Of a stretch of 64,000 nucleotides of DNA, positions 25,721 to 36,000 are shown piece after piece (position 1 is the stretch's first letter; each line of letters starts with the position of its first letter). Position numbers and translations under genes: made by a program. The notes under the pieces were generated by a model that saw nothing but the letters and a program-made list of their open reading frames with translations, had not been told where the DNA came from and did not search any database. The stretch covers positions 4,864,001 through 4,928,000 of the forward strand of contig NZ_CP126307.1 of the NCBI RefSeq assembly GCF_030144325.1, written 5' to 3'. Source of the stretch: Bosea vestrisii (GTDB lineage: Bacteria; Pseudomonadota; Alphaproteobacteria; Rhizobiales; Beijerinckiaceae).

Positions 25721-26830
25721 ATGGCGAACCACAAGCTCCTGCTGCTCCCCGGCGACGGCATCGGCCCCGAGGTGATGGGGCAGGTCGAGAAGATCGTCTC
25801 CTGGTTCGAGAGGCAGGGCCTCGGCTCGTTCTCGCTCGAGCGCGGCCTTGTCGGCGGCATCGCCTACGACACGCACAAGGCGGCGATCTCGGAAGGCGAC
25901 ATGAAGCTCGCCCAGGACGCCGATGCCGTGCTCTTCGGCGCGGTCGGCGGCCCGAAATGGGCGGATGTGCCCTATCAGCACCGCCCCGAGGCCGGCCTGC
26001 TGCGCCTGCGCAAGGATCTCGGCCTGTTCGCCAATCTGCGTCCGGCGATCTGCTATCCGGCGCTGGCTTCGGCCTCGTCGCTGAAGCCCGAGGTGGTCGA
26101 GGGTCTCGACATCCTGATCGTGCGCGAGCTCACCGGCGGCGTCTATTTCGGCGAGCCGAAGGAGATCGTCACGCTGGAGGACGGCTCCAAGCGCGGCGTC
26201 GATACCCAGCTCTATACAACCGGCGAGATCGAGCGCATCTGCGCCGTCGCCTTCGAGCTGGCGCGCACACGCCGCAACAAGGTCTCCTCGGCCGAGAAGC
26301 ACAACGTCATGAAGACCGGCGTGCTCTGGAAGCAGACGGTCACGGCCCAGCACGCCAGGGACTACAAGGACGTCGAGCTCGAGCACGTCCTCGCCGACAA
26401 CTGCGCCATGCAGCTGGTGCGCTGGCCGAAGCAATACGACGTCATCGTCTGCGACAACCTGTTCGGCGACATCCTCTCCGACGTCGCCGCGATGCTGACC
26501 GGCTCGCTCGGCATGCTGCCTTCCGCCTCGCTCGGCGCCGAGGACAAGGCGACCGGCAAGCGCAAGGCGCTCTATGAGCCCGTGCACGGTTCTGCCCCCG
26601 ACATCGCCGGCAAGGGCCTGGCGAACCCGATCGCGATGATCGGCTCCTTCGCGATGGCGCTGCGCTATTCCTTCGGCGCCGGCGAGGCGGCCGACCGGCT
26701 CGAAGGCGCGATCGCCGACGTGCTCGGCGCCGGCACCCGGACCAAGGACATCGCGGCGCCCGGCGCCAACGCCGTCTCGACCACCGAGATGGGCGACGCC
26801 ATCGTCAAGGCGCTCGAAGCGCGGGGTTGA
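25721..26830 (+). CDS. leuB: 3-isopropylmalate dehydrogenase
   Basis: 369 residues. Catalyses oxidative decarboxylation of 3-isopropylmalate in leucine synthesis, with NAD and Mg2+. Full-length fold: LLLPGDGIGPEVMGQV at the N-terminus, the substrate arginines in GLLRLRKDLGLFANLRPA, RELTGGVYFGEP, the metal aspartates in VIVCDNLFGDILSDVAA, and the NAD motif EPVHGSAPDIAGKGLANP. The last 25 residues (AAPGANAVSTTEMGDAIVKA, LEARG) are repeated about 1 kb downstream at the end of another ORF. Neither leuC nor leuD is adjacent. Confidence 0.98.
   Translation: MANHKLLLLPGDGIGPEVMGQVEKIVSWFERQGLGSFSLERGLVGGIAYDTHKAAISEGDMKLAQDADAVLFGAVGGPKWADVPYQHRPEAGLLRLRKDLGLFANLRPAICYPALASASSLKPEVVEGLDILIVRELTGGVYFGEPKEIVTLEDGSKRGVDTQLYTTGEIERICAVAFELARTRRNKVSSAEKHNVMKTGVLWKQTVTAQHARDYKDVELEHVLADNCAMQLVRWPKQYDVIVCDNLFGDILSDVAAMLTGSLGMLPSASLGAEDKATGKRKALYEPVHGSAPDIAGKGLANPIAMIGSFAMALRYSFGAGEAADRLEGAIADVLGAGTRTKDIAAPGANAVSTTEMGDAIVKALEARG
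26753..26830 (+). repeat. leuB 3'-end direct repeat, copy 1
   Basis: The terminal 78 bases of leuB recur at 27822-27899 in the same orientation and reading frame with 73 of 78 identities. Identity is perfect over 58 bases (26766-26823). Four of the five differences are silent third-position changes and one changes Ala to Thr, so the copies have diverged under coding constraint. Confidence 0.9.
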
Positions 26831-26849
26831 GGCGCGCCTCGCTCTGACT

Positions 26850-26888
26850 ACCATTCCGGGTGCGCCTAAGGTGTAAACCCGGAATGGT
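26850..26888 (+). terminator. hairpin after leuB
   Basis: accattccgggt (26850-26861) and acccggaatggt (26877-26888) form a perfect 12-base-pair stem with a 15-base loop, 19 bases after the leuB stop. There is no T-tract, so intrinsic termination is uncertain. Confidence 0.5.
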
Positions 26889-26939
26889 TGACGTTACGAA
26901 CGGCAGCGGCGATCCTTCACGGACTTCCTGCTGCGGTGT

Positions 26940-27899
26940 GTGATGTGGCCGTTTCCGACTAAGATCGTCGATGATGACACCGTGAGGTGGCAGCTCGGCG
27001 TATTCGAATGGTTCATCCGGAATCTCTCCGGTGACGTGCCGCTCTCGGATGTGCCGAGCCTCGTGCCGGGCAGGGGACACTTCATCGCCGACCAGGAGCG
27101 TGGCCATAAGCTGGGGCTGCGCATCTTCGAGCAGGCCCGGCACTATGTTCGCCTCGGCGATGACGTCACGGTCACTCTGGTCGCTCAGCCGCCGCGTCGC
27201 GAATCGATCGTGAGCGAGCGCATCGCGCTCCAGCATGAGAAGCCCGAACCTCTTGGAACCTGCCGCGCGCTGGGGCCGGGCCAGTTCGAGATCAGCTATG
27301 ATCCTGAACTGCTCAAGGATCATGAGAACCTGATCTCGACCTTCGCACATGAGCTTTCTCATGTGCTCGTGCCTCCGGGGAGCGATCTGCCTGTCGCCGA
27401 GGACGAGTATGAGTTCCTGATCGACTTGTGTGTCGCCTTCCTCGGCTTCGGGGTCTTCCTGTCGAACACTTGCGCGCAGCGCCTGACGGACGGGGCATGG
27501 AGCTGGTGGCGCGGTGGCGGCTATCTGCCTGTGAACGACCGCATCATGGCGACGGCCTTGTTCGTCGCGCTGAAGGAAAGCGAGGCGGATCGTGCTCTGG
27601 TTCTGGAATTCCTGAGACCCGAGCTCCGCGGCACGTTCAAGAAGGGGTTGCGGCAACTCCGCCGCTTCGAGGCCGAGCTGGCACGGTTGCGAGCGCTTGC
27701 GAGCGAGGTGATCGAGGTCGCGAAAGCTCAGCCTCGGCCCGCGCTGCCGAGTCTGCCATGGTCGATGGGCACGAAGCTCGCGTTTCAAGCGCCGTGCATC
27801 CAGCCTCTGTCCTCGGCCATTGCCGCGCCGGGCACCAACGCCGTCTCGACCACCGAGATGGGCGACGCCATCGTCAAGGCGCTCGAAGCGCGCGGCTGA
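26940..27899 (+). CDS. HExxH metallopeptidase-like protein carrying a LeuB C-terminal tail
   Basis: 319 residues (GTG 26940, or ATG 26943). The putative zinc site HELSH is at 137-141 in TFAHELSHVL, followed by EDEYEFLIDLCVAFLGFGVF at 154-173, a pattern I know from an unnamed family of HExxH...D..xFLGFG proteins; a Trp-rich WSWWRGGGYLP and a helical C-terminal third follow. Residues 294-319 equal the LeuB tail, so the gene reads through into a second copy of the leuB 3' end. No signal peptide. Base composition is lower in GC than leuB. No good SD. It is likely recent foreign DNA; peptidase activity is inferred from the motif only. Confidence 0.7.
   Translation: MMWPFPTKIVDDDTVRWQLGVFEWFIRNLSGDVPLSDVPSLVPGRGHFIADQERGHKLGLRIFEQARHYVRLGDDVTVTLVAQPPRRESIVSERIALQHEKPEPLGTCRALGPGQFEISYDPELLKDHENLISTFAHELSHVLVPPGSDLPVAEDEYEFLIDLCVAFLGFGVFLSNTCAQRLTDGAWSWWRGGGYLPVNDRIMATALFVALKESEADRALVLEFLRPELRGTFKKGLRQLRRFEAELARLRALASEVIEVAKAQPRPALPSLPWSMGTKLAFQAPCIQPLSSAIAAPGTNAVSTTEMGDAIVKALEARG
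27822..27899 (+). repeat. leuB 3'-end direct repeat, copy 2
   Basis: Second copy of the last 26 codons of leuB, including the stop, fused in frame to the inserted ORF. It is followed directly by a canonical terminator, as expected of the ancestral leuB end. Confidence 0.9.
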
Positions 27900-27905
27900 G
27901 GCCGC

Positions 27906-27938
27906 AGCGCCACCGGCACAGGAAGCGGGTGGCGCTTT
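27906..27938 (+). terminator. intrinsic terminator after second leuB end
   Basis: agcgccacc (27906-27914) pairs with ggtggcgct (27928-27936) over nine bases, loop 13, followed by TT and a C-rich tail. Position right after the second leuB stop suggests it was the original leuB terminator. Confidence 0.6.
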
Positions 27939-28005
27939 CCCTGTGACACAGGCTTCCTCGGAGCCATCAGCGGTCGCTCCGACCGCGCTGACTCCGAGGT
28001 TCCTG

Positions 28006-28431
28006 ATGAATGCAAATGCCGGCGGTCCGTCCGCCATGGAGCTGCTCGAACGCATGTTCGCTGTCGAACTGCGCTTCCTGCAGCAGGAGGAGGCCGATCT
28101 CGGTCTGCTCGCCACCGCCTTCCATCCCGATGTCGTGGTGCATGAGCCGGCCTCGCTGCCCTATTCCGGCGACTGGCGCGGGCTCGACGGGATCGGGCGT
28201 TTGTTTAAGACGATGCGCGCGACCTGGAGCGATTTCGCCGTCGATGGCCTGCAGGCCGCGAAGACAGGCGATACCGTCTTCATGGCCTGCAGCCTGCGTC
28301 TCACGGCCCGGGGTAGCGGCAAGACGATCACGCAGCCCTTCGCGGAGGTGCTGCGCTTCGAGGGCGGGCGCCTGATCGAGGGAACGCCATTCTACTATGA
28401 CACTGCGGCGATCGCTGCGGCGCTGGCCTGA
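28006..28431 (+). CDS. SnoaL/NTF2-like protein
   Basis: 141 residues from ATG 28006 with GAGG about 7 bases upstream; the longer frame upstream is an out-of-frame read through the leuB copy. An NTF2-like alpha+beta barrel: helix MELLERMFAVELRFLQQEEAD, LLATAFHPDVVVHEPASLPY, DWRGLDGIGRLFKTMRATWS and a C-terminal EVLRFEGGRLIEGTPFYYDT. This is the SnoaL/ketosteroid-isomerase-like superfamily; could be a small-molecule binder or isomerase. Function unknown. Convergent with the exporter gene 17 bases away. Confidence 0.8.
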   Translation: MNANAGGPSAMELLERMFAVELRFLQQEEADLGLLATAFHPDVVVHEPASLPYSGDWRGLDGIGRLFKTMRATWSDFAVDGLQAAKTGDTVFMACSLRLTARGSGKTITQPFAEVLRFEGGRLIEGTPFYYDTAAIAAALA

Positions 28432-28448
28432 TCCTTTAGCCAGGCCGG

Positions 28449-30173
<1,725 letters not shown>

Positions 30174-30417
30174 GGCGGGCGGGGCTTTAGCATGGGGTGG
30201 CGCGCGGAGCCATGAGCAGGAGGCGGGGCAGGGGCGGCGTCAGCGGCAGCGGCAGACTTGCCCCGGCTTTGCACGCCGATCGACAATCACGTATCGTTGC
30301 TTCCGCCGCAGCGAAGATGGGGCAGGCGTCCATCCTTCGGCTTTTCCGTGACGTGTATGTTTCCCTGGGCGCACCGTATCATCGTGACGTTGCGCCGGCG
30401 CTGAACTGGTTGTTGCC

Positions 30418-31551
30418 ATGCGGACTTCGGTTGACTCCGTCGCGCGGTTCATTGGACGAATTTACGATGTCGCCTATCAGCGGGAAGCTTTGGCGCCCGT
30501 CATGGTTGATCTGGCGCGATTGTTCAGCGGCTCGCGTGCTTGCCTGGTCCGCCAGGGCGACGATATGGCGAGCTATCGGACTGCCGCTTCGGCCGACGAT
30601 TTCGATGATTTCATCGGTCTTGGCTTCGATACCATCAAGAACGAGCGCCTGTTCGGCGCGATGCAGATGCTTCCCGTGGGGGGTATCGCGTCGCGTTCGG
30701 ACTTGGTCGATGAGCCGACCTTTCGCCGTGGCGCGGTGTGGGAGCGGCTTTTCCGTCCGCGCGACATGGATGTCGGCCTGGCCTGCAAGCTGCGCGCGTC
30801 GGGCAGGACGAGCTGGTTCGTCGACCTGCATCGCAGCGCAAAGCAGGGGCCGCTGTCAAATGACGAGCTGCGGTTGTTCCGGGAAATCCTGCCTCACTTC
30901 GAACGCGCGACCCGCATCAGCGCGGAATTCGACGATATCGCCGGGCTAGCGAAAGGCGCATCACATCTTTCGGGCGGCGCGCTGCTGGTCGACGCGAACG
31001 GTCATGTCCAGCGCGCGAACGCGGAGGCGGCTGCCTTCCTGGAGCGCGCCGATGCGCTACTGCAGGTGAGAAACCATGAAATCGCCTGCGCCAGCCCGCA
31101 GGACACCCAAAGGCTCAGGCAGCTCGTGGTCGCTTGCTGTCGACCGGCGGCGCAAGCCGTGTCGGGCGCTGGCGGCTCGCTTCTGCTGTCGCCCCGAAGC
31201 GACCGGCAGTCGGAGCCGCTGTTTCTCTCGGTCTTGCCCTATCTCGGCACCCGCCCATTCGATCTCGGCCCGGCGCCGCGGGCCGTCATTCTCATTCACG
31301 AGGCCTTGCCGTCCCGCTCGGAGGACTTCGAGAGGCAGCTTCGCGCCATATTCGGTCTGACCGTGGCGGAGACGAAAATCGCTGCGAGCCTGGCGGCGGG
31401 GCTCACAGTGAAACAGGCGGCGGAGGCCAGCGCGATCCGCATCAACACGGCCCGCTGGTATCTCGACGAGATCTTCCGCAAGACCAGAACGAACCGGCAA
31501 GGGCAGCTCGTCGCGCTCCTGGTGAAATTGCGGATGCTACGTCTGGGATAG
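30418..31551 (+). CDS. LuxR-type HTH transcriptional regulator
   Basis: 377 residues. A PAS/GAF-like sensor region (residues about 10-300) precedes a GerE/LuxR C-terminal HTH: FGLTVAETKIAASLAAGLTV followed by KQAAEASAIRINTARWYLDE and IFRKTRTNRQGQL. The HTH differs from consensus: the usual SxxTVxxHL is INTARWYL. No TetR or phosphoacceptor domain seen. It stands alone upstream of the autotransporter locus and divergent from the exporter, so it may control either; no operator is visible. Weak SD. GC lower than the surrounding housekeeping genes. Confidence 0.85.
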   Translation: MRTSVDSVARFIGRIYDVAYQREALAPVMVDLARLFSGSRACLVRQGDDMASYRTAASADDFDDFIGLGFDTIKNERLFGAMQMLPVGGIASRSDLVDEPTFRRGAVWERLFRPRDMDVGLACKLRASGRTSWFVDLHRSAKQGPLSNDELRLFREILPHFERATRISAEFDDIAGLAKGASHLSGGALLVDANGHVQRANAEAAAFLERADALLQVRNHEIACASPQDTQRLRQLVVACCRPAAQAVSGAGGSLLLSPRSDRQSEPLFLSVLPYLGTRPFDLGPAPRAVILIHEALPSRSEDFERQLRAIFGLTVAETKIAASLAAGLTVKQAAEASAIRINTARWYLDEIFRKTRTNRQGQLVALLVKLRMLRLG

Positions 31552-31559
31552 TAATTTCG

Positions 31560-31697
31560 CTGCGAATGTCGTGCGCGAGCGACTGCGACGTCGCCCTCCA
31601 AATTGCCTGCGCTCCCCCTGAGTTTGCAGGGTGTCCAACCTGCTGGTCTTCGGGAATCCTTCAATCTGGCCGGCGTGGCCGAGGCGGGGATGGCTCT
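31560..31697 (+). repeat. duplicated autotransporter 5' flank, relic copy
   Basis: Degenerate direct repeat of 32876-33008, for example gcctgcgctccc, tttgcagggtgtc, ggatt, ggccgg and gatggctctatgat versus gacggctctatgat. It shows that the promoter region was duplicated with the gene. Confidence 0.65.
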
Positions 31698-31946
31698 ATG
31701 ATCTGTCTTGCAGGCGCGCGCAGCTCACCAGTCCTAGGGTCGCGAGGCCGGTCATGCGATGCGGGGTTCGGCGGTTCGGCTCTTGCCTGCGGATGGCGTG
31801 CGACTGTATCGGCCGGAGCTCTGCCGACGGCGGTGAGGCCATGGCTTGCTCCAGGCGTCACGTTCGCACCTGCGCAAGGTTTTCGCTGCGACGATCCGCG
31901 AACGCTCGTGCGACCACGCTCCAAGGACAGGGCCGAGATGCGGTTC
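31698..31946 (+). pseudogene. internally deleted autotransporter gene relic
   Basis: ATG 31698 opens MICLAGARSS, then GRSCDAGFGGSALACGWRAT and VSAGALPTAV. It parallels the signal-peptide region of the intact autotransporter at 33009 (MIGFAGARAVHQSS, GRSCDAGFRGSARAARWRAT, VSAVALLAAAG). At about 31885 the homology jumps to the very end of that gene: 31898-31946 matches 36334-36383 (gcgaacgctc..., cgagatgcggttc, the codons for the last strand, EMRF), with one base missing. Only the two ends remain of what must have been about 3 kb. The frame runs on to a stop at 32042. Upstream homology extends to about 31560. Confidence 0.75.
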
Positions 31947-32079
31947 CCGACGGGTGGCCAATTCGGCTGGCATTCACCTCGTGAGCCTCAACTGGAAGAA
32001 GTTATGACGGTCTATGTGTTCGTCTGGTTCCCTGCAGATTAGCTTCGGAAATTCATGAAAATTTGGATTGGAGTGACCG

Positions 32080-32424
32080 ATGCAAAAACGCCCCAAAGGT
32101 CTGATAGCTCAAGGTTATATGCACAACCCGGACGGAACGATGTCTCTCGGAGCTCTTGCTGGTTCGGTCAATGTACTTGGTCTTCAGATGGATGAATTGG
32201 CCGACGATATCAACGCCACGCGAAGCGAACTGTCCGCTGTAAAAGCCGTTCTCCGAGCCATTCGCGCTGATCTTGAAGCTACAAGCAGTTCTCCGAGCGC
32301 GGGTCGCGTCCCTACTCCGGCGGCGCTAGCGCTAGCGCCCAAGACGTCTGTCAAACCGGCAACGGCATCAGTGCTGAGGCAGGCGACGCCATCAACCGTC
32401 GGGTCGCTTCTCCGGAAAAAATGA
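32080..32424 (+). CDS. small helical protein, paralogue A (114 aa)
   Basis: MQKRPKGLIAQGYMHNPDGT opens the protein; the core LALAGSVNVLGLQMDELADD-type helix (QMDELADDINATRSELSAVK) is amphipathic and probably coiled-coil, followed by a Pro/Ala/Ser-rich tail ending STVGSLLRKK. Good SD GGAG 8 bases upstream. No signal peptide. It aligns with the next gene over about 55 residues (shared GYM, AG, N.L..QM.ELA.D.NA.R.EL..), so they are tandem paralogues. I know no named family for them. Lies between the autotransporter relic and the intact autotransporter. Confidence 0.7.
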   Translation: MQKRPKGLIAQGYMHNPDGTMSLGALAGSVNVLGLQMDELADDINATRSELSAVKAVLRAIRADLEATSSSPSAGRVPTPAALALAPKTSVKPATASVLRQATPSTVGSLLRKK

Positions 32425-32472
32425 CGCCAGAGTTTGTCACGCCCTCATTCTTCCTGAAATAGAGAGATTTCC

Positions 32473-32697
32473 ATGCACGCTTATGATTTCACGCCGCTCG
32501 CGTCGAAGGGATACATGCGCGATAGTAGAGGCCCGACCACAGCTGCTTTCGCCGGACCGTTGAACGCGCTCCGCTTTCAGATGAATGAACTCGCAGCGGA
32601 CATGAACGCCATTCGCAACGAGCTTCGCGTGATCAAAGAATTAGCCGACGCGATCAAGACAAAAACCGCGCAGCGCACCACCATGGTTCGTCGCTAA
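32473..32697 (+). CDS. small helical protein, paralogue B (74 aa)
   Basis: MHAYDFTPLASKGYMRDSRG, then FAGPLNALRFQMNELAADMN and AIRNELRVIKELADAIK: the same GYM box and QMxELAxDxNAxRxEL helix as the 114-residue protein 48 bases upstream, without its Pro-rich tail and ending in TTMVRR. AGAGAG precedes the ATG. Probably cotranscribed with paralogue A. The conserved heptad-like spacing of L/M/I suggests homo- or hetero-oligomer formation (inference). Function unknown. Confidence 0.7.
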   Translation: MHAYDFTPLASKGYMRDSRGPTTAAFAGPLNALRFQMNELAADMNAIRNELRVIKELADAIKTKTAQRTTMVRR

Positions 32698-32762
32698 CGC
32701 TCGTTGACAAAGGGTACCGATTTCGACGCTTGACGCTCATCTGGCTCACAGGAGGCCAGATC

Positions 32763-32870
32763 ATGGGCGCGTATTCACGCTGGATGGAATCCGGCATGTC
32801 GTCGGAGAGTTCGGAATGCCTGCTGATCGCTGACGAAACTGCGCCTGCTGCGGCTGACATGACAATTTAG
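32763..32870 (+). CDS. 35-residue ORF with perfect Shine-Dalgarno
   Basis: AGGAGG at 32750-32755 stands 7 bases before ATG 32763; the frame reads MGAYSRWMESGMSSESSECL, then LIADETAPAAADMTI and TAG. No homologue known to me. It lies between the paralogue pair and the autotransporter upstream region. Could be a leader peptide or a small protein; the SD is the only strong evidence. Confidence 0.45.
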   Translation: MGAYSRWMESGMSSESSECLLIADETAPAAADMTI

Positions 32871-32875
32871 TTGCA

Positions 32876-33008
32876 GGTTTCACGCGTTGCGCAATTGCAA
32901 CGTCGCTCTCCGAACCGCCTGCGCTCCCTGAATTTGCAGGGTGTCTGACCCGCGAATCTTCAGGGATTCTCCGATTCGGCCGGGGTTGGCCGGGGCGGAG
33001 ACGGCTCT
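32876..33008 (+). promoter_or_regulatory. autotransporter upstream region, duplicated at 31560
   Basis: About 130 bases of homology with 31560-31697 upstream of the relic. The conserved core cctgcgctccctgaatttgc, with cctgc and gcagg ends that can pair, is a candidate regulatory element because it is better preserved between the copies than the spacer around it. No clear -35/-10 pair could be fixed. Confidence 0.4.
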
Positions 33009-36000
33009 ATGATCGGTTTTGCAGGCGCGCGTGCGGTTCACCAGTCCAGCAGGCCGCAAGGCCGGTCATGCGATGCGGGTTTCCGCGGTTCGGCCCGTGC
33101 CGCCAGATGGCGCGCGACCGTATCGGCCGTGGCCCTGCTGGCCGCCGCCGGGCTATGGTTCGCCCCAAGCGCCGCGCACGCTCAGGAGATCACCAGGGGC
33201 GGTGGCGAAGGTGGCTTTGGTGCAGGTAATGGCGGCGGCGGCGGCGGCGGCGGTAGCGGCCTCGGTGGCAGCTTCGACGGCGCTGACGGCGATATCGGCA
33301 ATGGCGGTGTCGGCGGTAATGGCGCTGGCTCCGCGGGGGCGGGGACGGGCGGCAGCCTCGGCGGAACAACGACAGCTCCTGCAATCGGCCTAGGCTACTC
33401 TGGAGGGGCGGGCGTTTCCGGCGTGGGAACGGACGGCGGCGGCGGCGGTGGAACAGGCCTTCTCTTCAATGTCTTCGATGGCCGAAACCTCGATACCGGT
33501 GGCCAGGGCATCTCCGGTGGCGACGGAGGTGATATGGCCAGCGGTGGCGGTGGCGGTGGCGGAACCGGTCTCTACAGCTTCATCGGCTCGGTGACTGTTA
33601 GCTCCAGCTCCATCGTAGGCGGCTACGGAGGCAACGCCAGCGCCGGCAGCGGCGGCGATGGCGGCGCCGGAGTGTTCCTGCGTGGCGGCGGAGCGCTCGA
33701 TCTCGTCGCGGGCGCCATCCATGGTGGCAAGGGTGGCGGTAGCAGCGGTGTGCTTAGTAGCATCAGTTCGGGCGGGAATGGCGGTGTCGGTGTCGCCGGC
33801 AACTTCGCCACCATCGTCAATCGTGGCGGAATCATGGCCGGGGGGTTCGGCGGGTACGGCCTGGCCGGCAATACCAGTTTTGCCGGCCATGGTGGCATCG
33901 GTGTGTCCGCTTACAGGTCCGCGGTCAGCAATATGGCGGGCGCTTCCATGGAGGGTGGGCGCGGCGGCGATGCGCAAGGGACGGCCGGTCGCGGTGGCAT
34001 TGGCGTGGCCCTAGCGGCCGGTGGCGGGAGCAGCCTGATCAATGCGGGAGCGATCACCGGCGGCCACGGCGGCGACGGCACGGGCTTTGGCGCTGGCGGA
34101 GGGGGCGGCACGGGCGTCGTCTTGAACGAGAATCGCGTCACCAATACTTCGGGTGGAACCATTACGGGCGGGGCGGGTGGAACGGCCGGCTTTGCCAATG
34201 GCGGGGTCGGCGGCTCCGGCGTCAATAGCTCGAGCGGCACGGTGATCAATGAGGCCGGGGCAAGGATCACCGGTGGCGCGGGTGGCAGCACTGTCTTCGG
34301 CGGAGCGGCTGGTGGCGATGCCGTGATCATTTCTGCGACCGGCAATCTCATCAATGCCGGTGACATTACCGGCGGCGCTGCCGCCTTCATCCCTGCCTCG
34401 AGCGCGATCGGGGGCGGGGTCGGCGTCATGGTCTCGGGCACTGGCGGCACCCGCGTCGTCAATTCCGGTCATGTAAGCGGAGGGCAGCACCATAACGGCA
34501 CGCGCGCCAATGCAGTCGAGCTGACCGGTAACGGCAATGTCCTGGAGCTGTGGCAAGGCTACAGCTTCACCGGCAATGTGGTGGCGTCGGGAACCAACAA
34601 CATGCTGGTGCTCGGCGGGGCCAACAGCGCGACATTCGACGTGTCGCAGCTCGGCGCCCTGGCGAGCACCGCGCAATATCAGGGCTTTGCCGGCTTCCAG
34701 AAGACCGGCACCAGTATCTGGACGTTGACGGGGACGTCGACTGACACCGCGCCCTGGACCGTCAGCGCGGGCACGCTCAGCGTCAACGGCTCGATCGCGC
34801 CCTCTTCGCTCGTCACCGTCAATGCCGGCGGCACGCTCGGCGGCACGGGCACGGTCGGCACGACGGTGGTCAATGCCGGCGGCGTGGTGGCGCCGGGCAA
34901 CTCGATCGGGACGCTAACCGTCGCCGGCAATGTCGCCTTCGCGGCGGGCTCGACCTATCAGGTCGAGATCAATGCTACCGGCCAGAGCGACAGGATCGTC
35001 ACTTCGGGCGCGGCGACGCTCAACGGTGGGAGGGTCGAGGTCCTGGCTGAGAACGGCAACTACGCGGCCTCGACCACCTACACCATTCTGACCGCTGCGG
35101 GCGGCGTCACCGGCCGCTTTGCCGATGCGACCTCGAATCTGGTCTTCCTGGAGCCGTCGCTCGTCTATGACAGCAACAATGTTGTTCTGACGATGACCCG
35201 CAACGCGACCAGCTTCGGTCCGGAAGGCGGTGCGGCAGGCGATTCCGTTGCCGCGACCCGCAACCAGGGCTTCATCGCCAATGCGGCTGAGCGTCTCGGT
35301 GCCGGCAATCCGGTCTACGACACGCTGCTCTCGGGCACGGCGGCCGAGGCCCGTGCCGGCTTCGACCTGCTCTCGGGCGAGGCGCATGCTCAGGCCGTCA
35401 GCGTCATGATCGACGAGAGCCGGCTGGTGCGCGAGACCATCCTCAACCGCCTGCGCGGGCCGCTGCTGACCGCTCCGGCAGGGCAGGTCGCGGCAAGCTT
35501 CTCGGCCGACCTGCCGGGCCGCAAGGGCGCGGTGCTGATGAACGCGCCGCAGCCGCGCTACGCTCTCTGGGGCGAGGCGTTCGGCGGCGCCGGCAACAGC
35601 GACGCCGACGGCAATGCCGCGAGCCAGTCGCGCCGCACGGGTGGCGCCCTGCTCGGCGCCGATCTGATGCTCTACGACGCGCCCGGCTCGTCACTGAAGG
35701 TCGGCGTCGCCGGCGGCTACAGCCAGTCGCGATTCGACCTCGACGCCCGCCGCTCATCCGGCAAGCTGGAGAGCGGCCATGCCGCGCTCTATGCCGGCGC
35801 CCGCTTCGGAGCCTTACGTCTCGACGCCGGCCTGGCCTATAGCTGGAGCGAGAGCGACATCCGCCGCCAGGTCCAGATCCGCGGCTTTGGCGACAGCCTG
35901 CGCCTGCAGCGCCCGGGCGCAGTGGCGCAGGGCTTCGCCGAGCTCGGCTATGGCTTTGCCTTCCAGGGCTTCGCGCTCGAACCCTTCGCGCAGCTCGCCC

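Noticed and set aside
26831..26939. Integrase or transposase gene in the leuB insert
   Set aside because: No ORF with recombinase motifs in the insert; only a hairpin and the HExxH gene.
27820..28005. N-terminal extension of the NTF2-like gene through the leuB copy
   Set aside because: Arg/Ser-rich out-of-frame read of the leuB repeat; ATG 28006 has the SD.
33225..33300. GGC-rich runs in the autotransporter read as a possible tandem repeat or CRISPR
   Set aside because: Irregular glycine codons in a glycine-rich passenger, no constant repeat length or spacers.
33190..34676. Several open frames antisense to the autotransporter
   Set aside because: Products of the GGC/GGT repeat composition; no start signals.
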